A DNA stretch of 6,293 nucleotides from JBQCEE01 sp051960575 (lineage in GTDB: Bacteria; Actinomycetota; Actinomycetes; Mycobacteriales; Jatrophihabitantaceae). Made by a program: the position numbers and the translations under genes. Numbering within the stretch: the first letter of the stretch is position 1; every line of letters begins with the position of its first letter. Below the pieces are notes generated by a model that was not told the DNA's origin, ran no database searches, and saw only the letters and a list, made by a program, of their open reading frames with translations. The stretch covers positions 1-6,293 of the forward strand of contig NZ_JBQCEE010000330.1 of NCBI RefSeq assembly GCF_051960575.1, in the 5' to 3' direction. Shown in pieces: positions 1 to 4,894 of the stretch.

Positions 1-63
1 GGCGACAGCTACCGCATGAAACAAGCCCGCACGAGAGGAGACACCGCCTCGAAAAAGAAGTGA
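1..63 (+). CDS. istB: IstB-like IS21 helper ATPase, C-terminal end only (partial)
   Basis: The window opens inside a reading frame (frame 1) that ends at TGA 61-63 and encodes 20 residues beginning GDSYRMK and ending in three lysines. IstB-type AAA+ helper proteins of IS21 elements characteristically finish with a GDSYR-type strand followed by a short basic tail, so this is read as the last part of istB; the ATPase core lies outside the window. IstB works with the IstA transposase in target selection and transposition. The call is strengthened by what follows directly: repeats of the type found at IS21 ends (77-127). Whether the gene is intact cannot be judged from 20 codons. Confidence 0.7.
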   Translation, partial: GDSYRMKQARTRGDTASKKK

Positions 64-76
64 TCACCCGCGAGGA

Positions 77-127
77 GTGGGGACTTTCAGTTGGCCACCA
101 GCGGGGACCACAACTTGGCCGTTGACA
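77..127 (+). repeat. Right terminal repeats of an IS21-family element
   Basis: Two tandem imperfect copies lie just after the istB stop: 77-96 (GTGGGGACTTTCAGTTGGCC) and 101-120 (GCGGGGACCACAACTTGGCC), identical at 14 of 20 positions, and followed by GTTGACA ending at 127. IS21 elements have multiple internal repeats near each end and termini of the 5'-TG...CA-3' type, so the outer boundary is placed at the CA of 126-127. The matching left end and the target duplication are outside the window. Confidence 0.65.
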
Positions 128-404
128 GCCAACGTCCGCCGGGCACTTAGAGGCCGAGCACCGTGCGCGGCGAGTGTTCCGACGCCCGGGCGGCATCAGG
201 GACGGTCATCGACCTCGCCACGGCTTGCGAGCCAGCCAGGCACAATCCCATGCTCTTGGAGCGTTGTGCCACGACAACGCCAACGCCGCAGCGGTATCCG
301 AAGGAAGCTGGTTGAAGCGCCCGAACCTTGATCGCTGTGAGTCCAACGCTCGACGCCTGCCGATGAAAACCAGTGTTTACAACCGCTTTCGTAGGGCTGA
401 TTCG
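128..404. other. Gene-free spacer between IS21 end and tRNA remnant
   Basis: No convincing gene was found here. Overlapping frames are open on both strands, but none has a ribosome binding site, a known motif or steady codon use. The most protein-like stretch is a plus-strand frame from GTG 163 to TGA 313-315 (50 codons, containing TVIDLATACEPARHNP), which I do not recognise; it could be a fragment of a decayed mobile-element gene. The part next to the tRNA remnant (about 361-400) is richer in A+T than its surroundings. Confidence 0.4.
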
Positions 405-477
405 TGGGGCGGGCGGGGCTCGAACCCGCGACCCGGAGATTATGAGCACCGCTGCTTTCTGCGCTGTGCAAAACCCC
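405..477 (-). tRNA. Decayed tRNA-Met-like sequence (anticodon CAU)
   Basis: On the minus strand, 73 bases from 477 to 405 fit tRNA numbering. The anticodon loop is CTCATAA, with CAT at positions 34-36. The T arm is perfect (GCGGG-TTCGAGC-CCCGC), and the 3' acceptor strand is CCGCCCC plus A73, with no encoded CCA. The 5' half is poor: only GGGG plus a U-G pair of the acceptor stem, a broken D stem, G instead of A at position 14, and an anticodon stem (CGGTG against TCTCC) that does not pair. It is thus a pseudo-tRNA, or a 3'-half scar of the kind left when an element integrates into a tRNA gene. The 3' half is much better preserved than the 5' half. It is unlikely to be functional. Confidence 0.5.
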
Positions 478-529
478 TAGGCTGCCGAGGTTCTCGGGCC
501 GCCGCCGAAGCGGATTCGTCAAAATCCTC

Positions 530-901
530 TGCTCTTCGTGATGAGCGGCTCGAAGCCCTCACAGCGACAGTAGAGCGCGGTCGCCTTTGCGGCCGAGGGC
601 ATCATGCTGCAATCGTTGCTAGCAGTGGTCGAGCGCTTCGCCGGCCGGGGCGGCGACATGGAACGGGTCCGTGATCGCGAGGCCTCAGCGAGTGTGGCGT
701 CAGCAGTGCTCGTCGACGCCGACGACGGTGAGGCGCCAGCAGATTGGCGCGTCCAACGCCCCGCGCAACGCGCGGCGTGAGAGTTGCGCTCGGGGCCTCG
801 GCGGCTCTGCTCGTGTCTTGGCGTCACACGTGCCCGCAGCCGATGCACCGGTAGCGGAGAATCGTCACCGGTAGGGTCTCAGTCGGACCATGGGCGAGTC
901 T
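530..901 (-). pseudogene. Decayed ISL3-family transposase
   Basis: Minus-strand fragments in family order resemble an actinobacterial ISL3 transposase. RLAHGP and then RYRCIGCGHV (zinc-finger region, 827-901) are followed by a TGA at 824-826 where the family has Trp, then RQDTSRAAE. A frameshift near 790-800 leads into RAQLSRRALRGALDA, then GVDEH (706-720, around the first catalytic Asp), a TGA at 700-702 again at an expected Trp, RHTR, a TGA at 685-687, DPFHV (655-669, second catalytic Asp region), EALDHC, a TAG at 619-621, and QRLQHDALGRKGDRAL. About 125 codons remain of roughly 400. The start, the segments between RALRGALDA and GVDEH and between RHTR and DPFHV, and the C-terminal part are missing. 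The gene is dead; the terminal repeats were not found. Confidence 0.72.
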
Positions 902-932
902 GAGAGAGAGACTGGCGGACCGAGTTGACTCG

Positions 933-1670
933 TCAGACACTGCGGACGGAGACGAGTGCGGCGTAGACGACGATGTTGGAGTCGTAGCTGCTGATGGAGG
1001 AGTTGAAGTCTCCGCCGCAGGTGATGAGCCGAAGTCCGGCGTGGTCGATGTTGCCGTAGACCTGCTGGGTGGGGAAGGCATTCTTCTTGTACTCGGCGAC
1101 CCGCTCGACTTCGAACAGGGCGACGGTGCCGTCGGCGCGAGTGATGAGGATCTTCGCGCGTTGCCGCATGGCGCCGAGCTTGAAGAACACACCTGGTCCG
1201 AAGGCTGCCGAGTCGACGTGACCGATGATTGTGGCCGGGCCGAGCTCGCCCGGGGTGGGTGAGACGGTGAGCCAGTAGGCGTGCGAGTCCTTGTCCAGCG
1301 GCGGCGTGACGATCTCGCCTGCACTGTTGAGCCCGATCTGGCGCAGCGTGCTGTCAACGCCGATGGACGCGATCTGCAGCCGGACGGGACGTGAACGGGG
1401 AAGGATCAGCCCACGTGTCCCGCCGCTGCCGGAACTCGGGCCGTTCGGCTGTCCCGGGCCCGGCACCGTCGCGGTCGGGCCGGCGGGTGGTCGAGGGGGT
1501 GTTGTCCCCGTGGGGATCACGTTCACCGGACTGGCCGCCGAGGCAGGTGGTTGCGGGGCCGATCGTTGCGCTCGCAGGGCAATGACGACGGTGAGGACGC
1601 CGGCGAGCAGCAGCACCGCGCCCGCCCCCCCGAGCAGGCGGGTGCGGCGGGCGCGGGCTTCGATGTTCAT
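933..1670 (-). CDS. Class F sortase
   Basis: This 245-residue protein is a membrane-anchored cysteine transpeptidase. It has a short basic N-terminus, a membrane helix at about 12-32, a Pro/Gly/Thr-rich extracytoplasmic linker (38-85) and a sortase domain from about 95 to the end. The catalytic motifs are visible: TIIGHVDS with His151 and LITCGG with Cys218. The segment after the Cys reads SSYDSNIVVYA; the position where many sortases carry the third catalytic residue, Arg, is Asp230 here. Sortases cleave a sorting signal and join the protein to the cell wall; class F is mostly actinobacterial, with poorly known substrates. ATG 1670 is chosen because it sits directly before the basic and hydrophobic N-terminus; an upstream extension would be Arg/His-rich and overlap the preceding gene. 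The Shine-Dalgarno is weak, but the gene begins 29 bases after the CHRD-like gene, its likely substrate, suggesting co-transcription. Confidence 0.88.
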   Translation of the reverse strand: MNIEARARRTRLLGGAGAVLLLAGVLTVVIALRAQRSAPQPPASAASPVNVIPTGTTPPRPPAGPTATVPGPGQPNGPSSGSGGTRGLILPRSRPVRLQIASIGVDSTLRQIGLNSAGEIVTPPLDKDSHAYWLTVSPTPGELGPATIIGHVDSAAFGPGVFFKLGAMRQRAKILITRADGTVALFEVERVAEYKKNAFPTQQVYGNIDHAGLRLITCGGDFNSSISSYDSNIVVYAALVSVRSV

Positions 1671-1699
1671 CAGATGCTGGTGACCGTGGTCAGGGTTGA

Positions 1700-2560
1700 T
1701 CAGCTCTGGCGGGCGTAGCGGCGTCGCATCGCGAAGATGCCGCCCGCAGCCAGGATCAGTCCACCACCGACACCGAGCAAGGCGCCGTCCTCGAGGCCGG
1801 CGGTGCTGCCGCCGCCGGTCGGGCTGCTGCCGACCGGGGTGGCCGACATCTGCGAGGTGGTGAGTGCGCCGCACAGGGCCGGCGCGGTGGCGATCGCCTT
1901 GACCTTCTTGTTCGCGCCCGGCAGCGTGACGCCGAGGGAGTTGTCGGTGGTCAGCGAAGCCTTCGGGGCGTTTGCCGGATTGAGCCCGTGCACCACGACC
2001 TCCGCCTTGCCGCTCTGCAACGCGGTCAACGTGGCCTGATCCAACGTGATGGTGCGGTGGTAGGTGAAGCTGCCGCCGCCGGGCGCGATGGTGACATCGG
2101 CGGCCGACTTCGGGCTCGTGTCACCCTTGACCGACAGGGTGGTGCCGATCGGGCCGTAGTTGTCCGCCGCCTCGGTGACCGTGATCAGCCCGTCGTGATT
2201 GGCGTCGGCGGACGAGGTGGGGCAGCCGCCGTTCTGACCGTTGATGTGGATGTGCTGCACGTGTGGGAACGGCGCACCCGCGAACGCGCTCGGGATCCCC
2301 AGCGCGTTCAGGGTCGTCGTGTCCGACGGCAGCTGCGGTGCCAGCCCGGACACGTGCTCGGTGATCGTCGCCGTGGAGCCGCTGAGCGCGAGCGTCACCG
2401 ATCCGGAGGCCGCCCCTGCCGGGGTGTTCAACGCCACCGGCTGCAGGGAGGCCTGGTAGGTGGTCGACGTGGCAGCGGACGCCGCGCCCGGCATGGTGAG
2501 CCCGAGCCCGGCGACGCCGAGCGCGGCGAGCGGCACGGTCCAACGTAGTGACTTGTGCAT
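1700..2560 (-). CDS. Secreted, membrane-anchored CHRD-like protein with EF-hand-type loop; likely sortase substrate
   Basis: This is a 286-residue exported protein. A signal peptide covers 1-29 (basic start, hydrophobic core, cleavage after AASA). The body (30-235) resembles a CHRD-type beta fold: HIHINGQ at 103-109, a long FTYHRTITL strand, and EVVVHGLNP near 187-195. An EF-hand/dockerin-like calcium loop lies at 119-130 (D-x-N-x-D-G-x-I-x-x-x-E). Cys113 and Cys230 could form a disulfide. The C-terminus has a Gly/Ser/Thr-rich stretch (243-256, containing SPTGGGSTAG), a membrane helix (about 260-278) and a basic tail RRRYARQS, the layout of a cell-wall sorting signal but without a classical LPXTG. 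ATG 2560 follows a good ribosome binding site (GGAAGGA, about 6 bases upstream). The class F sortase lies just downstream. The CHRD assignment is by resemblance; the function is unknown. Confidence 0.8.
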   Translation of the reverse strand: MHKSLRWTVPLAALGVAGLGLTMPGAASAATSTTYQASLQPVALNTPAGAASGSVTLALSGSTATITEHVSGLAPQLPSDTTTLNALGIPSAFAGAPFPHVQHIHINGQNGGCPTSSADANHDGLITVTEAADNYGPIGTTLSVKGDTSPKSAADVTIAPGGGSFTYHRTITLDQATLTALQSGKAEVVVHGLNPANAPKASLTTDNSLGVTLPGANKKVKAIATAPALCGALTTSQMSATPVGSSPTGGGSTAGLEDGALLGVGGGLILAAGGIFAMRRRYARQS

Positions 2561-2605
2561 GACAGTCCTTCCGAGAGCGCCGCCCGGTGGTTTCGGACAA
2601 CAAGG

Positions 2606-2648
2606 GTCATACAGGACAAACTTCGCGTCCAAGGATGCGTTCGGTTCC
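2606..2648 (-). promoter_or_regulatory. Candidate promoter of the CHRD-like/sortase pair
   Basis: The 177-base gap upstream of the CHRD-like gene has possible promoter elements on the minus strand: TTGGAC (2627-2632), then 15 bases, then TATGAC (2606-2611), which would put transcription start about 40 bases before ATG 2560. A GGAACC at 2643-2648 resembles the -35 box of ECF sigma factors, with GTTT about 20 bases further on. Both matches are partial. The gap size supports a promoter here more than the motifs do. Confidence 0.25.
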
Positions 2649-2737
2649 ACACCTCGGACGTTTCGCGGCCCCGGACCTGACCCCGGCCCGCGTTCGTTCC
2701 CAGACGGTCGGACCACCGGCGGGCTCGACGCCGACGT

Positions 2738-3214
2738 TCAGGGGGTGGTGATCGATACCGCGACGCCGGTGTCGCGTCTTCCAGGTCCGCTTCCCCTGGA
2801 GCGCGTGCGCCACTGCGTCAGCAGGGCAACGACTGCCCCTACTGCAGCGGCCGCTTCGGCCAGTGCGGTCGCGATCTTGCTCGCGTACCAAAACGGTTCG
2901 TAGAGATCCGGCAACGGTCCGACCGGGCCGATGTCGACGTACCGGGAAAGCACCACCGCGGCCAGCGCACTGACTGCGACCAGGAACGCGAAGGCGTACG
3001 CAAGCTTCGAGGCGATGAGGAGCACCAACACAGCAGCCAAGCCCGACACGACGGTCTCGCCGTAGAACAGTTGCGTCTGACTGATGCCTCCACCCGGCGG
3101 CTGGCTTGCGGCGAGGTCGGCGTGGATGACCGCATCGACGACCAACCCAGCAGCCGTCACGAGCCGCAGCACCCAGCCGAGCAGCGCTGCCCGGGTGACG
3201 GCCCCGCTGCTCAT
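2738..3214 (-). CDS. Four-helix membrane protein, function unknown
   Basis: This 158-residue integral membrane protein has hydrophobic segments at about 10-30, 51-68, 70-90 and 112-133 and a basic, probably cytosolic C-terminus (TRSRGSGPGRR). The first helix carries VVDAVIHADLA, with Asp27, His31 and Asp33 near the membrane surface, and the loop between helices 3 and 4 reads RYVDIGPVGPLPDLYEPFWY. From memory, both features occur in a group of uncharacterised actinobacterial membrane proteins. The start ATG overlaps the cupredoxin stop by four bases (ATGA, 3211-3214), so the two are translationally coupled and probably work together. Given its copper-protein partner, the His/Asp residues could bind metal, but that is inference; I know of no biochemical role. 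Confidence 0.85.
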   Translation of the reverse strand: MSSGAVTRAALLGWVLRLVTAAGLVVDAVIHADLAASQPPGGGISQTQLFYGETVVSGLAAVLVLLIASKLAYAFAFLVAVSALAAVVLSRYVDIGPVGPLPDLYEPFWYASKIATALAEAAAAVGAVVALLTQWRTRSRGSGPGRRDTGVAVSITTP

Positions 3215-3681
3215 CGGACGACCAGCGTGCCGTGCATGTTCGAGTGATAGGTGCAGTGGAACTTGTAACGACCCGGCTTGTTCGGAGCCTTGAACGTGGC
3301 GCTGCCGCCGGGGTCAACCGCTGCGTCGAACGCACTGCCCTGATCCGCGGTCACGGTGTGCGCCACTTGGTCGGAGTTCGTCACCCTGACCACCGAGCCC
3401 GGCCGGACGCTCGCCGGGACCCCATAGGCGAAGTCCTTGATCGTGATCATGGGCGCCGGCGTCGGCACACCCGCACCACTCGATGCGTCAGCGTTCGAAC
3501 CACTCGGCGCGGTGACGGCCGGCTTCGAGGACATCGACATCTCCGACGACGTCGATCCAGACCCACCCGCGCTCCCGGCACTTGTTCCAGAGGACCCGCA
3601 CGCCGTCAGCATCGCCAGACCGGCGACGCCGGCAAGGAGGATCGACACTCGGTACCTGCGGGGTGATCTCATACGCACCAT
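3211..3681 (-). CDS. Cupredoxin-domain lipoprotein (type 1 copper site)
   Basis: This is a 156-residue exported lipoprotein with a plastocyanin/azurin-like domain. Numbered from ATG 3681, a basic N-region and hydrophobic core lead to the lipobox LTAC (Cys28), then a Ser/Gly/Ala-rich linker (29-75) and a cupredoxin domain (about 78-156). Copper ligands are visible: His108 in AHTVT and the C-terminal loop FHCTYHSNMHG with Cys143, His146 and Met149, the standard His-Cys-His-Met set. Such proteins carry electrons or bind copper outside the membrane. The start is uncertain: ATG 3681, ATG 3672 and an upstream TTG at 3744 all lack a clear ribosome binding site; the two ATGs give normal lipoprotein signal lengths, TTG an unusually long one. 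The linker contains SEMSMSS, perhaps a weak metal-binding Met patch. It is coupled to the next gene by ATGA. Confidence 0.87.
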   Translation of the reverse strand: MVRMRSPRRYRVSILLAGVAGLAMLTACGSSGTSAGSAGGSGSTSSEMSMSSKPAVTAPSGSNADASSGAGVPTPAPMITIKDFAYGVPASVRPGSVVRVTNSDQVAHTVTADQGSAFDAAVDPGGSATFKAPNKPGRYKFHCTYHSNMHGTLVVR

Positions 3682-3849
3682 TCGTGATGAAAGCCGATTC
3701 GGTTGTGATTCGCAGCAACCAGACGGATCGGGCGGTGACGTCAAAGTTGTCGGCGTTCGGATGAAGTGCGCCGCGGAGCCGACGCACCCGAGTTGACCAA
3801 GGTCCGGATCCGCCTGCGTGGCGGAGGTTGCGGCGTGACGGGCGGACGG
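3682..3849. other. Intergenic region upstream of the cupredoxin gene
   Basis: This is 168 bases between the small orphan gene (ending at 3850) and the cupredoxin start. It probably contains the promoter for the cupredoxin/membrane protein genes. A TTGACG lies on the minus strand at 3739-3744, but no acceptable -10 box follows at 17-18 bases, so no promoter is called. A short hairpin near its right edge is listed separately. Confidence 0.35.
3809..3825 (-). terminator. Possible terminator hairpin after the small orphan gene
   Basis: On the minus strand, TCCGCC-ACGCA-GGCGGA forms a perfect 6-bp G/C-rich stem with a 5-base loop, about 25 bases past the stop of the 69-residue gene. No T-run follows, so it would be a weak or non-canonical terminator. 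It may separate this gene from the cupredoxin genes. Confidence 0.3.
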
Positions 3850-4059
3850 TCAGGCAGGGGCCACGGTCTCGGCGGGGTCGGACTCGAGCCAGATCGGGAT
3901 GCCCGGCGTTACGAGGATCGACCAGGACCGGCCGCCCCGGTCGTGGAAGGTGATCCAGCCGCCTCTGGTGGCGTGCGCACCAATCGTCTCAGTGACCTGC
4001 CGTGCGGTCTCGGGGTCGAGGTCGAACGACAACTCCGGTCCGTAGTGCAGCCTCGACAT
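3850..4059 (-). CDS. Small conserved-looking hypothetical protein (69 aa)
   Basis: This 69-residue soluble protein has no signal peptide or membrane segment. It starts MSRLHYG and contains FDLDPETARQV, an amphipathic stretch to GAHATRGGWITFHD, and then RSWSILVTPGIPIWLE. The pattern LHYG, acidic strand, helix, Trp/aromatic strand, and hydrophobic strand ending in PxIP recalls the small actinobacterial DUF7882 family, but the likeness is from memory and loose. ATG 4059 has a good purine-rich ribosome binding site (GAGGGGG, about 6 bases upstream). It is divergent from the DUF5994 operon across a 200-base gap and upstream of the cupredoxin genes on the same strand, separated by 168 bases and a possible terminator, so it is probably its own unit. 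Function unknown. Confidence 0.7.
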   Translation of the reverse strand: MSRLHYGPELSFDLDPETARQVTETIGAHATRGGWITFHDRGGRSWSILVTPGIPIWLESDPAETVAPA

Positions 4060-4259
4060 CCGGGCCCCCTCGTCTCCGTCGCATCGTCACGCTCTGTTCG
4101 AGCGTAGGCCTCGAAGCCCGGGAAGACCCGGTGTCGTGCTCGCTCCGCGTGTTACCGTCGGAGTTGTCGAGGTCGCTTTTCCTGCGCCGCTCAGGTCGCA
4201 CCGGTCCCGCCGATCGAATCCCACACGCGTCGGCTTCTGGCGCGGGGCTGGATGTTGTG
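4060..4259. promoter_or_regulatory. Divergent intergenic region
   Basis: This 200-base gap lies between two divergent genes (69-aa orphan on minus, DUF5994 operon on plus) and must hold both promoters. No clear -35/-10 pair or operator palindrome was seen. The best -10-like hexamer for the minus gene is TACGCT near 4100, without a matching -35. Open frames run through it, but they give Arg-rich nonsense and are not regarded as coding. Confidence 0.35.
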
Positions 4260-4733
4260 ATGACCGAGCACGTGCCGCAGCGAACTCGCCACGATCGATT
4301 CTTGGCGTTGCGTCCGTTCGACAAGACCGAGCGTTTCGTCGACGGCGTGTGGTGGCCGCAGTCGCTCGACCTCGTCGCCGAGTTGCCAGTGCTGGTGAGC
4401 GCCGTCGAGGCTGCTGGTTACCCCGCCGTCCGCCGCCTCAGCTTCGCGATCGCGGGCTGGGACGCTCCGGTCGTCCGGCGGACGACGATCCTCGACAGGA
4501 CGGTCCGGCTGGGCGGCTTCAACTCGCAGGACACCGCCGAGCTCGCCCTGATCGACTCCTCCGGCTGGAAACGGGGCATCCTGCTGGTGCTCCCGCCCGG
4601 CACCGACCAGGCGACGGTCGACCGCGCCATGGCAGAGCTCGACGGCATCGGCGACCACCGCTCCGCACGCGAACTGCTCGATCACGCCGGCGCCGATCCG
4701 GTTGCGGCGCATGTGGACGGGTTGCTCCTGTGA
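4260..4733 (+). CDS. DUF5994 family protein
   Basis: This 157-residue soluble protein matches the actinobacterial DUF5994 pattern: DGVWWPQSLDLVAELP (28-43), a helix containing VSAVEAAG, RLSFAIAGWDAP (59-70), RRTTILDRTVRLGGFNSQD (73-91), then a core strand GILLVLPPGTD (106-116) and a helix at 117-127. The family has no known biochemical function. It is probably cytosolic, with no signal or membrane segment. ATG 4260 is preferred because family-like sequence begins soon after and upstream codons are Arg/Ser-rich; GTG 4257 is also possible, and the ribosome binding site is weak (GGGGCTGG). Its stop overlaps the next start (GTGA, 4730-4733), making it the first gene of a tightly packed operon with the Cys-rich protein and the glycosyltransferase. 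Confidence 0.83.
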   Translation: MTEHVPQRTRHDRFLALRPFDKTERFVDGVWWPQSLDLVAELPVLVSAVEAAGYPAVRRLSFAIAGWDAPVVRRTTILDRTVRLGGFNSQDTAELALIDSSGWKRGILLVLPPGTDQATVDRAMAELDGIGDHRSARELLDHAGADPVAAHVDGLLL

Positions 4734-4894
4734 CCGCCGAGCGCGAGACCGCCGCCGCGACGCCCGCCCTCGACCCGCTTCGCTGCAGCAGCTGCCCGCA
4801 CGGCGAACTCGGACACAGCGCCGTCGAACGGCGCTATTGCGCCGCCACGAAGGATCACGTGCCCGGCCGCAACTGCATCTGCCGGTCGGCATGA
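4730..4894 (+). CDS. Cys-rich mini-protein, probable zinc-binding (54 aa)
   Basis: A short gene from GTG 4730 to TGA 4892-4894 overlaps both neighbours by four bases (GTGA with DUF5994, ATGA with the glycosyltransferase). The 54-residue product has an Ala/Glu-rich start (1-16), then CSSC (19-22), HGELGH (24-29), YC (Cys37), KDH (41-43) and CIC (49-51): five Cys and three His in 33 residues. That spacing suggests a small zinc-binding module, though a disulfide-rich fold is possible if exported; no signal peptide is seen. Evidence that it is real: exact double overlap, no stop throughout, and Cys/His clustering unlike chance frames. It could encode a small adaptor for its operon partners. I do not recognise a named family. 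Confidence 0.72.
   Translation: MTAERETAAATPALDPLRCSSCPHGELGHSAVERRYCAATKDHVPGRNCICRSA

Larger units (their letters stand above)
1..127 (+). mobile_element. Right end of an IS21-family insertion sequence
   Basis: This combines the istB tail (1-63) and the terminal repeats (77-127). The element extends leftwards out of the window, so its completeness and activity cannot be judged. Its right edge abuts sequence with no recognisable gene and lies about 280 bases from a decayed tRNA and 400 bases from an ISL3 remnant, which suggests a site that has accumulated insertions. Confidence 0.65.

Noticed and set aside
174..674. 166-codon plus-strand open frame
   Set aside because: It runs across the tRNA remnant (GGRGSNPRPGD is translated tRNA T-arm sequence, a common misannotation) and has no coherent domain.
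571..780. Protein-like plus-strand frame (contains LLAVVERFAGRGGDMERV) ending at TGA 778-780
   Set aside because: It is the antisense of the ISL3 transposase remnant; the minus strand carries family motifs in order, while this frame has no known motif or ribosome binding site.
1671..1874. N-terminal extension of the sortase frame to 1874
   Set aside because: It would overlap the CHRD-like gene by 175 bases, encodes Arg/His-rich sequence, and would bury the membrane anchor; ATG 1670 is the sensible start.
2561..2716. Upstream extension of the CHRD-like gene to 2716
   Set aside because: The signal peptide and a strong ribosome binding site fix the start at ATG 2560; the extension is low-complexity and contains the probable promoter.
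2607..3335. 242-codon minus-strand frame across the membrane protein and cupredoxin genes
   Set aside because: Arg-rich shadow that overlaps two genes with clear membrane and copper-binding features in another frame.
3716..3744. TTGACG as the -35 box of a sigma-70-type promoter for the cupredoxin gene
   Set aside because: At 17 bases the -10 position reads TGGTTG, a poor match, so no promoter was called.
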